64,000 nt of DNA from Kitasatospora sp. NBC_01287. Its GTDB lineage: Bacteria > Actinomycetota > Actinomycetes > Streptomycetales > Streptomycetaceae. The notes beneath the pieces were generated by a model. The model was not told the origin of the DNA. It saw only the letters and a program-made list of their open reading frames with translations, and made no database searches. The position numbers and the translations under genes are program-made. Where the stretch lies: the NCBI RefSeq assembly GCF_026340565.1, contig NZ_JAPEPB010000001.1:682001-746000 (forward strand). Direction: 5' to 3'. Below are positions 52,297 through 61,794 of this stretch, piece after piece (the stretch's first letter is position 1; every line of letters begins with the position of its first letter).

Positions 52297-53322
52297 ATGA
52301 GCAACACCACCGAGCAGATCCGCACGGTCGAGCTGGGTACCGGCGGCCCCGTCGTCGGTGTCCAGGGCTTCGGCGCCATGGGCATCAGCGCCGCTTACGG
52401 CGAGACGGACACCGCGGCGGCCCGCGACACCCTGGAGGCCGCCCTGGAAGCGGGCGTCACCCTCATCGACACCGCCGACATGTACGGCCACGGTGCCAAC
52501 GAGGAGTTCCTCGCGCCGTTCCTCGCGGCGCACCGCGACGAGGTCACGCTGGCCACCAAGTTCGGCTTCGAGCTGCGCGCCGACGAGCCGGGCTACCGCG
52601 GCATCAGCAACGACCCCGCGTACATCAGGCGCGCCGCCGAGGCGAGCCTGCGCCGGCTCGGCATCGAGGCCATCGACCTCTACTACATGCACCGCCGCGA
52701 CGCCGCCGTCCCGCTCGCCGAGTCGGTCGGTGCCATGGCCGAGCTGGTGCGGGAGGGCAAGGTCAGGCACCTGGGCCTCAGCGAGGTCACCGGGGCCGAG
52801 CTGCGCGAGGCGCACGCCGTGCACCCGATCACCGCGCTGCAGTCGGAGTGGTCGCTCTTCAGCCGGGACGTCGAGCGCAGCGCGGTGGGCGCGGCCGCCG
52901 AGCTCGGGGTCGCCTTCGTGCCGTACTCACCGCTCGGCCGGGGCTTCCTGACGGGTGCCTTCAGCGACGCGAGCAAGGAACTCTCCGGCGGCGACTTCCG
53001 GCAGTTGCTGCCGCGCTTCAGCGGCGACAACGCCAGGGCGAACACCGCGCTGCTGGCGCCGCTCGACAAGATCGCGGCCGATCACGGCGCCACCCCCGCC
53101 CAGATCGCGCTGGCCTGGGTGCAGCAGCGGGCCCAGGCGCACGGCCTCACCGTCGTGCCCATCCCCGGCACCCGCAAGCGCGCCCGCCTCCTGGAGAACG
53201 CCGCGGCCACCCGGATCACCCTGAGCGCCGCGGAGCTGGCACTGCTGGAGCCGATCGCCGGCCAGGTGGCGGGCCCGCGCTACTCGGACATGTCCCTCAC
53301 CTCCGAGGCGCGCGAGGCCTGA
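52297..53322 (+). CDS. Aldo/keto reductase
   Basis: Oxidoreductase of 341 aa, an NADPH-dependent TIM barrel. The catalytic tetrad is visible: Asp and Tyr in LIDTADMYGHG, Lys in LATKFGF and His in YYMHRRD. The cofactor-binding C-terminus has VPIPGTRKRARLLENAAA. It follows the MerR gene by 8 bp, like MerR-controlled reductases that detoxify aldehydes (inference). Confidence 0.92.
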   Translation: MSNTTEQIRTVELGTGGPVVGVQGFGAMGISAAYGETDTAAARDTLEAALEAGVTLIDTADMYGHGANEEFLAPFLAAHRDEVTLATKFGFELRADEPGYRGISNDPAYIRRAAEASLRRLGIEAIDLYYMHRRDAAVPLAESVGAMAELVREGKVRHLGLSEVTGAELREAHAVHPITALQSEWSLFSRDVERSAVGAAAELGVAFVPYSPLGRGFLTGAFSDASKELSGGDFRQLLPRFSGDNARANTALLAPLDKIAADHGATPAQIALAWVQQRAQAHGLTVVPIPGTRKRARLLENAAATRITLSAAELALLEPIAGQVAGPRYSDMSLTSEAREA

Positions 53323-53355
53323 TCCGCGAGGCCTGATCGCCCCAGGCCCGAGGGC

Positions 53356-53955
53356 CTATCCGGAGGTGTCGGTGGTGTCCGCACCGGTGACGCGGTCCGG
53401 GTAGGCCTTGGAGAAGTTCAGCATGTAGACGATGAGCACGACGGGCAGGGCCAGGCTGAAGACCACCTCCAGGAGGTGATGCGAGGAGTGCCGGTCGAGG
53501 GCGACCGCCACGGTCCGGGAGGCACCGAGCGCCAGGATCGCCAGACCCCAGGCGGTGCTGAGCACCAGGTTGATCCGCTTGAAGGTGGCGGACCCCCAGG
53601 CCGCGCGCGGCACGCTCTCGCGGGCGAACTGCTCGGTGAACGGCAGCACCGGGACCAGCGCGAGGATGACCAGCCCGAGGATGATTCCGACGCCCGCACC
53701 GCCCCACCTTGCCAGCCAGGAGTCGTCGTGGCGGCCGAGGCTGAAGCCGAGCACGGCCAGGACGGCGAAGAGCACCAGCGAGCACACGTTCAGGACCTTT
53801 GGCGGCCACACCGGGCGGCTGATCGCGATGGCGATCAGCGCGAGGAGGGCGGCGACCAGCGCGGCGAGGCCGATGGCGTGCGAGGGCAGGAACCGGGCGA
53901 GCAGCGAAAAGGCGATCAAGGGAAGGAACGCGAGAACGAGCGTGGAGGTCTTCAT
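53356..53955 (-). CDS. Integral membrane protein of unknown function
   Basis: Protein of 199 aa with about five to six hydrophobic segments, including LVLAFLPLIAFSLLARF, GLAALVAALLALIAIAI and VVFSLALPVVLIVYMLNF. No conserved motif is recognised. It has an internal FKRINLVLSTAWGLAILALG loop. It is codirectional with the TMEM175-type gene upstream, separated by 158 bp. Confidence 0.75.
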   Translation of the reverse strand: MKTSTLVLAFLPLIAFSLLARFLPSHAIGLAALVAALLALIAIAISRPVWPPKVLNVCSLVLFAVLAVLGFSLGRHDDSWLARWGGAGVGIILGLVILALVPVLPFTEQFARESVPRAAWGSATFKRINLVLSTAWGLAILALGASRTVAVALDRHSSHHLLEVVFSLALPVVLIVYMLNFSKAYPDRVTGADTTDTSG

Positions 53956-54113
53956 CGCGGAACTCCGTCGGGACCCGGTCGGCTGAAGCGCCGGCTCATC
54001 GGGTCGAGGGCGGCACTACGGGCCATGGGGCAGACCATCGTTGAGGCTTCGACTACCTCCAGCATAGTCGCGGGGGCACCGGGCCGCCCCACCCGCCGCG
54101 GGTGAACGCCCGC

Positions 54114-54761
54114 TCACCCGGTGCGCGGACGGCGACGGCGCCCCAGCCGGTCCCAGCCCTTGAGCAGCCAGGGGACGGCGAACCAGAGCAGCCAGGCGGA
54201 GTTGGTGGCGAAGAACACCGGGATGGACAGGGCGAAGCCGAGCATCACCCGGCGCGAGGACCGGGCCGACCGCGCCACCGAGCTCGCCGACATGCCGGGG
54301 GCCAAGCCGTGTGCGGCCGAGTGGCGCACGATCGCCAGGAGCACTGCCGAGGCCAGCACCTGCAACACCGCGTAGAAGCCGAAGCGCAGCGCGTGGGCGT
54401 CGAGGGACTGCGCGCCGCGCGTCGTCAGCAGCCTGGTCGCGAACGGGTTCAGCACCACCGCGAGGAGCCAGGCCGTGTTGAGCACGCGAAGCTGCCGATC
54501 GGCCCGCTCGATGGAGAGGAACACCCGGTGGTGGTTGTGCCACCCCGCGGCGATCACGATGAAGCTGATCAAGAAGGCCGCATAGTGGCCGCCGTTGGCG
54601 CGCACGGATTCCCACAACGCGCCCACGTCCCTGCCGTCGGGTACCGGCAGGTCGATGGCCAGCAGGGTGATCGCGATCGCCACCACGGCATCGGAGAACC
54701 CCGCCAGCCGGTCGATCCCCCGCGCCTGCGGCCCGTCCTCGGCTTCCGCCTGCTCCGGCAT
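54114..54761 (-). CDS. TMEM175-family potassium channel-like protein (second copy)
   Basis: Protein of 215 aa. IDRLAGFSDAVVAIAITLLAID is the FSD-bearing first helix of TMEM175/DUF1211 channels, followed by GWHNHHRVFLSIERADRQL and about five more TM helices. The ATG at 54761 has AGGTGAG 9 nt upstream; a longer open frame to 54857 adds a basic tail with no support. It is a distant paralogue of the protein at 38456-39088. Confidence 0.85.
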   Translation of the reverse strand: MPEQAEAEDGPQARGIDRLAGFSDAVVAIAITLLAIDLPVPDGRDVGALWESVRANGGHYAAFLISFIVIAAGWHNHHRVFLSIERADRQLRVLNTAWLLAVVLNPFATRLLTTRGAQSLDAHALRFGFYAVLQVLASAVLLAIVRHSAAHGLAPGMSASSVARSARSSRRVMLGFALSIPVFFATNSAWLLWFAVPWLLKGWDRLGRRRRPRTG

Positions 54762-54918
54762 ACAACCACTCACCTGTCCGAAGAGTGCCCCGACGAGTGA
54801 CTTCCGCCGGCCCGGGGCCGAGCGCGGCACCGGGCCGAGCGGGTGCTCCGGCCCCACGGGCGCCGTGGGGGCCGGAGCGGGCAGGCGCGGGCACGCCCGC
54901 CCGCTCAGGGCCGGTGTC

Positions 54919-55975
54919 TCAGCAGATCCGCGGCAGTTGCTCCCCCAGCGGCAGGTCGACCACCCGGGTACCGCCCAGCGCCGTGCGGGCCACCACCATG
55001 CCGGGGTGCTCGGCCACGCACTCGCCGATCACCGCCGCCCGCGCGCCCAGCGGGTGGGCCCGCATGGCCGCCAGCACCGCGTCCGCGTGCTCGCGCGGCA
55101 CGAAGGCGACCAGCTTGCCCTCGTTGGCCACGTACATCGGGTCCAGGCCCAGGATCGCGCAGGCGTTGGCCACCTCCGGCGGCACCGGGACGGCGCGCTC
55201 GCGCACCGCGACCCCGACCCCGGCGGCGGCCGCGATCTCGTTCAGTGCCGCCGCCAGCCCGCCCCTGGTGGGGTCGCGCAGCACGTGCAGATCGGGGGTG
55301 ACGGCCAGCATGGCGTCCACCAGTCCGCCGAGCGGGGCGCAGTCGCTGACGATCTCGACACCGAACTCCAGGCCCTCCCGGACGCTCATGATCGCCACAC
55401 CGTGCAGGCCGATCTCCCCGCTGACGATCACCACGTCGCCCGGCACCGCGCGCTGCGGACGCAGGTCCACCCCGGCCGGGATCAGGCCGATCCCGGCGGT
55501 GTTGAGGTAGATGCCGTCCCCGTGCCCGGCCTCCACCACCTTGGTGTCGCCGGTCACCACCGCCACGCCGGCCGCCCGCGCGGCCGCGCCCATCGCCTGG
55601 GCGACCCGGCCGACCACGGACATCTCCACGCCCTCCTCCAGGATCACCCCGCAGGAGAGGTAGGCCGCCCGGGCGCCGCTCATGGCCAGGTCGTTGACGG
55701 TGCCGTTGACCGCCAGGTCGCCGATGCAGCCGCCGGGGAAGAAGAGCGGGCGCACCACGAAGGAGTCGGTGGAGAAGGCGAGTCGGGCGCCGCCCAGGGT
55801 GAGCGCCGCCGAGTCCGCCAGGGTGCTGCCGCCGAAGGCCGGCGCGAAGATGTTCTCCACCAGCTCGGCCGACATCAGCCCGCCGCCGCCGTGGCCCATC
55901 ACCACCCGGGGGTGGTCGCGCAGCGGCATCGGGCAGCTCCAGCCGGAGAAGTCCGGTGCCGCCAGGGTGCTGGTC

Positions 55976-55983
<8 letters not shown>
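54919..55983 (-). CDS. hypE: Hydrogenase maturation factor HypE
   Basis: Protein of 354 aa that dehydrates the carbamoyl group on its C-terminal Cys to form cyanide ligand for the NiFe site. It has the PurM-like ATP-binding motifs ([67 protein letters not shown]) and ends PRIC, the required terminal cysteine. The TTG at 55983 has GGAGGTGA 6 nt upstream and overlaps the hypD stop by 8 bp. It is the last gene of the hyp operon. Confidence 0.95.
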
Positions 55984-57093
<1,110 letters not shown>

Positions 57094-57097
<4 letters not shown>

Positions 57098-57396
57098 CGC
57101 TCCACCTCCGCACCGGCGCCGCCCGCCTCGGCCGCCGCGGCCGCCTCCCACGGGTCGCCGAACTCCTCCATCAGCAAGCCGAGTTCGGCGAAGAGTTCGA
57201 GGGTCTGGCGAGCCGACTCCTCGTCCAGCCGCTGCAGCGCGAACCCGACGTGCACGATGGCGTACTCACCGACCGCGAGGTCGGGCAGGTACTCCAGGCA
57301 CACGTCCTTGACCACTCCGCCGAAGTCCATGACGGCCATCCGGGCGCCGTCGCGTTCCTCGATCTCCATCACCCTGCCGGGCACCGCCAGGCACAT
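57094..57396 (-). CDS. hypC: Hydrogenase maturation chaperone HypC
   Basis: Chaperone of 100 aa that carries iron with HypD and delivers it to the large-subunit precursor. It begins [12 protein letters not shown], with the essential Cys2, and has [29 protein letters not shown]. The C-terminal 20 residues are an Ala/Glu-rich extension longer than typical (about 75-90 aa). It follows hypF by 5 bp. Confidence 0.96.
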
Positions 57397-57401
57397 CGGT
57401 G

Positions 57402-59723
57402 CTACTCCTCTCGCCGGGCGGCTCGCGCCGCCACCATCAACTGGCCCAGTGCCAGGCCCCCGTCGTTCGGCGGGACCCGGCGGTGCCGCAGCACCGTGAA
57501 GCCGTCCGCCCCCAGCCCGCGCGCGCAGGCCGAGGAGAGCACGGCGTTGGCGAACACCCCGCCGGTCAGCGCCACCACGGCGGTGCCGTGCCGCTCACGG
57601 GCCGCGCCGCAGAGCCGGCGCACCAGCTCCGCGACAGCGGCGTGGAAGCGGGCGGCGATCAGCCCCGCCGACGCGCCGGAGCGCAGGTCGGCGAGCACCG
57701 CGGCCAGCACCGGAGCCGGGTCGGCCACCAGCGGCGCGTCGAGCCGCCCAGCCGCGCCGCGCACCGCGAACGCGTAGCCCTCGGCGTCCCCGTGCGCGAC
57801 CGCCGCCGCCTCCAGCTCGATCGCCGCCTGCGCCTCGTAGCCGGCCAGCTGGCAGACGCCCGCCAGCGCGGCCACCGCGTCGAACAGCCGGCCCATGCTG
57901 GAGGTCGGCACACAGTTCAGCGATCGATCCAACTGACGATCCAGACAGGCGAGTTCATCGGCCGGACAGGCCCGCACGCAGGGCAGCTCGGGGTGCCAGC
58001 CGAGCCCGGCCGCCCGCAGGTGCGCCAGTGCCATCCGATAGGGGCGCGCCACGGCCGCGTCGCCGCCCGGCAGCGGCACGTAGCCCAGGTGCGCGAAGCG
58101 CCGGAACCCGTCGTAGTCCGCGAGCAGCACCTCGCCGCCCCAGACCGCGCCGTCCGTGCCGTAGCCGGTGCCGTCGAAGGCGACGCCGATCACCGGCGCG
58201 CTGCCGTCCAGGCCGTGTTCGGCCATCGCGGCCGCCACGTGGGCGTGGTGGTGCTGCACCCGGACCACCGGCCGTCCCCGCGCGGTGCGTTCGGCCTGCC
58301 GGCCCGAGCGGTAGCCGGGGTGCCGGTCGGCCACCAGCAGCTCGGGCCGCACACCCGTGATCGTTTCCAGGTGCCCGACGGCGGTGTCGAAGGCCCGCAG
58401 CGTGGCCAGGTCGTCCATGTCGCCGATGTGCGCGGAGAGCCAGGCGTAGCCGTCCCGGCCGAGCGCGAAGGTGTTCTTCAGGTCGCCGCCGACCGCGAGT
58501 GCCGGGCGTACCGGAACCGGCAGCGGCAGCGGCAGCGGGGCCCAGCCGCGCGAGCGCCGCACCAGCAGCTGCTCGCCGTCCACCACCCGCACCACCGAGT
58601 CGTCGCAGGGCACCTGGATCGGCCGGTCGTGCGTCAACCAGCCGTCCACCAGCGGCGCCAGGCGCGTGAGCGCCTCGGCGTCGTCGGTGACGATCGGCTC
58701 ACCGGCCAGGTTGGCGCTGGTCAGCACCAGCAGCCCTGGTCCCGGCGGGTCACCGGGCAGGCCGAGCAGCAGGTGGTGCAGTGGCGCGTACGCCAGCATG
58801 ACCCCCAGGTCCGGGCAGCGCGGCGCGATGGCCTCGGCCAGCGCGCCGGCCCCCGCCCGGCGGCGCAGCAGCACGATCGGCCGCACCGGGCCGGTCAGCA
58901 ACTCCCGCTCCACCGGGCCGAGGTGGACCAGCGGTTCGAGGTCGGCGAGCGAACGGGCCAGCACCGCGAAGGGCTTGTCGCCCCGGTTCTTGCGGCGGCG
59001 CAGCCGCGCGATCGCCGCCGGGTCGGTGGCGTCGCAGGCCAGGTGGTAGCCGCCGATCCCCTTGACCGCCAGGATCGCCCCGCCGGCCAGCAACCCCCTT
59101 GCCCGAGCGACCACTTCGCCGCCGCTCAGGGTCGCCTCGCCGGGCCGGACCAGCGCGAGCCGCGGCCCGCAGGCATGGCAGGAGACCGGCTGGGCGTGGA
59201 ACCGGCGGTCCGCCGGGTCGCCGTACTCCCGGGCGCAGTCCCCGCACATCGGGAAGCCGGCCATCGTGGTGGCCGCCCGGTCGTAGGGCAGGCCGGTGAC
59301 GATGGTGAACCGCGGCCCGCAGTTGACGCAGGTGATGAACGGGTGCCGGTGGCGCCGGTCGGCCGGGTCGGCCAGCTCGGCCAGACAGTCGGCGCAGGTG
59401 GCCGTGTCCGGCGGGATCAGCGTGCGGGCCGGCCCGGTGGCCCGGGAGGCGAGGATCGCGAAGCCGCTCGCGCCGGTGGCCGCCAGGCTCTCCTGCTCCA
59501 CCGCCGCGACCTGCGCCAGCGGCGGCGCGTCGGCGCCGATCCGGCGGCAGAAGTCCGCCAGCGCCGCCGCGGGTCCCTCGACCTCCGCGAGCACGCCGTC
59601 ACCGGTGTTGGTGACGTGCCCGGCCAGTCCGAGCTCGGTGGCCAGGGTGAAGACGAAGGGCCGGAACCCGACCCCCTGCACGATCCCCCGGACGAAGACC
59701 CGTCGGCGCTGACAGGTCGTCAA
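57402..59723 (-). CDS. hypF: Carbamoyltransferase HypF
   Basis: Protein of 773 aa that makes the cyanide precursor from carbamoyl phosphate. In order: acylphosphatase domain (VRGIVQGVGFRPFVF, residues 8-95), two zinc fingers (CADC, CVNC, CGDC, CHAC), a YrdC-like domain (GGAILAVKGIGGYHLACDAT, KPFAVLARS) and a Kae1-like carbamoyltransferase domain (VQHHHAHVAAAMAEHG, VIGVAFDGTGYG). The TTG at 59723 overlaps the hypB stop (ATTGA); no ATG or GTG is available before the acylphosphatase motif. The TTG has no clear ribosome-binding site and may rely on coupling. Confidence 0.95.
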   Translation of the reverse strand: MTTCQRRRVFVRGIVQGVGFRPFVFTLATELGLAGHVTNTGDGVLAEVEGPAAALADFCRRIGADAPPLAQVAAVEQESLAATGASGFAILASRATGPARTLIPPDTATCADCLAELADPADRRHRHPFITCVNCGPRFTIVTGLPYDRAATTMAGFPMCGDCAREYGDPADRRFHAQPVSCHACGPRLALVRPGEATLSGGEVVARARGLLAGGAILAVKGIGGYHLACDATDPAAIARLRRRKNRGDKPFAVLARSLADLEPLVHLGPVERELLTGPVRPIVLLRRRAGAGALAEAIAPRCPDLGVMLAYAPLHHLLLGLPGDPPGPGLLVLTSANLAGEPIVTDDAEALTRLAPLVDGWLTHDRPIQVPCDDSVVRVVDGEQLLVRRSRGWAPLPLPLPVPVRPALAVGGDLKNTFALGRDGYAWLSAHIGDMDDLATLRAFDTAVGHLETITGVRPELLVADRHPGYRSGRQAERTARGRPVVRVQHHHAHVAAAMAEHGLDGSAPVIGVAFDGTGYGTDGAVWGGEVLLADYDGFRRFAHLGYVPLPGGDAAVARPYRMALAHLRAAGLGWHPELPCVRACPADELACLDRQLDRSLNCVPTSSMGRLFDAVAALAGVCQLAGYEAQAAIELEAAAVAHGDAEGYAFAVRGAAGRLDAPLVADPAPVLAAVLADLRSGASAGLIAARFHAAVAELVRRLCGAARERHGTAVVALTGGVFANAVLSSACARGLGADGFTVLRHRRVPPNDGGLALGQLMVAARAARREE

Positions 59724-60547
59724 TGCCGGTCCACCAGACCATGGCTGTGCGTGTCCACCGGCGCATGGCCGTGCGTGTCCACCGGCGCATGGCCGTGCGT
59801 GTCCACCGGACCATGGCTGTGCGTGTCCACCTGGCCATGGCTGTGCGTGTGCCCCGCCGAGGGGCGGCCCATCACCGGCTGGTGCACCGGCGCGCCCTCC
59901 AGCACCGCGAGCGCCCGGTCCAGCAGCGCGCCGACCCCCTCCCCGGTGCGCGCCGAGGTCAGCAGCACCTCGACCCCGGGGTTGACCCGGGCGACGTTGG
60001 CCCGGAAGCCCGCCTCGTCGAAGTCGACGGCCGCCGCCAGGTCGCTCTTGGTGACCAGCACCAGGTTGGCCAGCCCGAAGGCGGTCGGGTACTTGAGCGG
60101 CTTGTCCTCGCCCTCGGTGACCGAGGCGAGCACCACGCGCAGCGATTCGCCCAGGTCGTAGGAGGCCGGGCAGACCAGGTTGCCGACGTTCTCCACGAAG
60201 AGCAGCCGGGTCGGCTCCGGCAGCCAGCCGTCCAGGTGGCCGGCCAGCATCACCGCCTCCAGGTGGCACAGCCCGTCGGTGAGCACCTGCTTCACCGGCA
60301 CGCCCGAACGCCCCAGCCGCGTCGCGTCGTTCTCGGTGGCCAGGTCCGCGGTGAGCGCCGCGACCGGCACCGCGCGCTCCCTGGCCAGGCCGAGTTCGAG
60401 TTCGAGCAGCGCGGTCTTGCCGCTGCCCGGACTGGAGAGCAGGTTGACGGCGACGGTGCCGCGGGCGGTCAGCGCCGCGCGCAACTCCCGTGCGCTGCCG
60501 TCGTTGCGGGCGAGGACCGCCTGCTGGAGATCGACCGTACGACACAT
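59720..60547 (-). CDS. hypB: Nickel-inserting GTPase HypB with C-terminal His-rich tail
   Basis: Protein of 275 aa that inserts nickel into the hydrogenase large subunit. It has the GTPase P-loop LLSSPGSGKTALLE (about residues 36-49), a conserved metal site GLCHLEAVML, VENVGNLVCPA and NLVLVTKSDL. Unlike most HypB proteins the His-rich segment lies at the C-terminus: the last 43 residues carry 12 His in VDTHSHG/VDTHGHA units. The N-terminus starts MCRTVD with no CxxCGC motif. Nickel storage by the tail is likely (inference). The gene follows hypA by 5 bp and overlaps hypF. Confidence 0.95.
   Translation of the reverse strand: MCRTVDLQQAVLARNDGSARELRAALTARGTVAVNLLSSPGSGKTALLELELGLARERAVPVAALTADLATENDATRLGRSGVPVKQVLTDGLCHLEAVMLAGHLDGWLPEPTRLLFVENVGNLVCPASYDLGESLRVVLASVTEGEDKPLKYPTAFGLANLVLVTKSDLAAAVDFDEAGFRANVARVNPGVEVLLTSARTGEGVGALLDRALAVLEGAPVHQPVMGRPSAGHTHSHGQVDTHSHGPVDTHGHAPVDTHGHAPVDTHSHGLVDRH
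59735..59845 (-). repeat. 24-bp tandem repeats encoding the HypB His tail
   Basis: Units of 24 bp encoding PVDTHGHA or PVDTHSHG, four near-identical copies at the 3' end of hypB. The period keeps the frame, so the tail can lengthen or shorten. Confidence 0.8.
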
Positions 60548-60552
60548 CGGCT

Positions 60553-60933
60553 TCAGCCTTCCTGGTCGGCCCGGGCGAGCGCGGGCTCCTCGGCCCAGCG
60601 CACGTCCAGGATCTGCAACTCACGCCCGGTCAGCAGCTCGCCCGCCACCCCGGGGCAGCGCGGGCAGCAGAGGTCGGGCGGCATGCCGACGGCCCACTCG
60701 GTGGCGCAGGCCGCGCACCTGGCCCGGGCCGGCACCGCCTCGACGGTCAACTCCGCCCCCGCCAGGACCGTGTCGGCGCAGGCCAGTGAGAAGCAGAAGT
60801 CGAGCGCGTCCGGCACCACCCCGGCCAGCTCGCCGACCTGGAGCCGCACCGCCTCGACGGCGACCGCCCCGTGCTCGCGCGCCGCTTGCTCCACCTGCTC
60901 GACGACGGCCACCGCGATCGACATCTCGTGCAT
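60553..60933 (-). CDS. hypA: Hydrogenase nickel-incorporation protein HypA
   Basis: Protein of 126 aa with the MHEMSIA N-terminus, whose His2 and amide bind nickel, and a zinc site formed by CAAC (residues 73-76) and CPRC (residues 89-92 region). It cooperates with HypB. The C-terminus is slightly longer than typical. First gene of the hyp operon. Confidence 0.95.
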   Translation of the reverse strand: MHEMSIAVAVVEQVEQAAREHGAVAVEAVRLQVGELAGVVPDALDFCFSLACADTVLAGAELTVEAVPARARCAACATEWAVGMPPDLCCPRCPGVAGELLTGRELQILDVRWAEEPALARADQEG

Positions 60934-60984
60934 CGGCCCTCTTCCCGGATCACGCGACTACGCCGCGGCGGGCACCATTAGAGA

Positions 60985-61026
60985 GCGCGGTGGCGGCAGC
61001 GGCTCGCAGCCGCGCCGCCACCGCGC
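60985..61026 (-). terminator. Long hairpin upstream of hypA
   Basis: GCGCGGTGGCGGC and its exact reverse complement form a 13-bp stem enclosing a second GCGGCT/AGCCGC stem with a CGC loop. It lies between the small DUF6893-like gene and hypA and probably ends or attenuates transcription from the upstream operon. Confidence 0.7.
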
Positions 61027-61050
61027 CCGGGGCGTACGCCATTCGCAGCA

Positions 61051-61073
61051 GTACCGGGTGCGGAACCCGGTAC
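61051..61073 (-). terminator. Second hairpin after the small DUF6893-like gene
   Basis: GTACCGGGT, a GCGGA loop and ACCCGGTAC form a perfect 9-bp stem 18 bp after the small gene's stop. With the larger hairpin it separates that operon from hypA. Confidence 0.6.
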
Positions 61074-61090
61074 CCTGCGCTCACCTGCGG

Positions 61091-61195
61091 TCACATGCGG
61101 GAGATCCGCAGGTACCGCTTGACGTCCGGCAGGGTCTGCCAGACCAGCACGCCCACACCCGCCGCGAGCACGCCGCGGACCAGGAACTTCAGCAT
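61091..61195 (-). CDS. Small membrane-associated protein (DUF6893-like)
   Basis: A 34-aa protein beginning MLKFLVRGVLAAGVGVLVW, a single hydrophobic helix, then a basic LPDVKRYLRISRM tail. The ATG at 61195 has AAAGG 8 nt upstream and overlaps the end of the protease gene. I recall this pattern as a small family near actinobacterial hydrogenase genes (DUF6893, from memory). Its place suggests a hydrogenase-linked membrane factor. Confidence 0.6.
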   Translation of the reverse strand: MLKFLVRGVLAAGVGVLVWQTLPDVKRYLRISRM

Positions 61196-61794
61196 GATGA
61201 CGCCTTTCTCTGTGCCCGGTGGGCGACCGGTCGCCCGCTCGGGTCCGACTCCGCCAGCAGACACCGGATCACCGCGACCGCCTCGTCCACGGCCGCCGCC
61301 ACCGGCGCGCTCAGCCCGATGCCCTCCTCCAGCGAGGCCGGCTCGCAGCCGACCACCAGCACCCGCTCCGGCGGCGAACCGCCGGTCCCGGCGGCGAGCG
61401 CGGCCAGCAGGCCGAGCACCGCGTCCGGGCCCATCCGGTGCCCGTCCAGCACGGCGGCGGCCACCGGGTCCACCTGCTCGACCGGGCCGCTGGTGGCATC
61501 GATCAGGTAGACAGTGCCGGGTACGCCACCGCGCGCGGTGGCGTCCACCAGCACCAGGGTCCGGTAGCCGTCCAGGAGTTGGTAGGCGAGGTGGACCCCG
61601 CGCACTCCGAAGTCGACCACCTCGACCCGCTCGGGCAGCTCCTGCGCGCCGAGCCGGCGCACCGTCTCGATGCCGAAGCCGTCGTCGCCGAGGAAGATGT
61701 TCCCCACCCCGGCGATCAGCACCCGGCCGTCCGCGACCAACCGCCCGGCCACGCCAGCGCCCGGCTCGGCCACGCTCTCGACCCGCTCCGTCAT
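61189..61794 (-). CDS. Hydrogenase maturation protease (HycI/HupD family)
   Basis: Protein of 201 aa that removes the C-terminal tail of the NiFe large subunit after nickel insertion. Motifs of the family: LIAGVGNIFLGDDGFGIETVRRL with the metal-binding acidic GDDG, VVDFGVRGVHLAYQLLDG, and VLVDATARGG. A 25-residue N-terminal extension and a basic C-terminus are longer than usual. It overlaps the upstream 457-residue protein (ATGA). Confidence 0.9.
   Translation of the reverse strand: MTERVESVAEPGAGVAGRLVADGRVLIAGVGNIFLGDDGFGIETVRRLGAQELPERVEVVDFGVRGVHLAYQLLDGYRTLVLVDATARGGVPGTVYLIDATSGPVEQVDPVAAAVLDGHRMGPDAVLGLLAALAAGTGGSPPERVLVVGCEPASLEEGIGLSAPVAAAVDEAVAVIRCLLAESDPSGRPVAHRAQRKASSC

Noticed and set aside
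57399..60161. 920-codon plus-strand open frame
   Set aside because: Antisense of hypF and hypB, whose domains are unambiguous.
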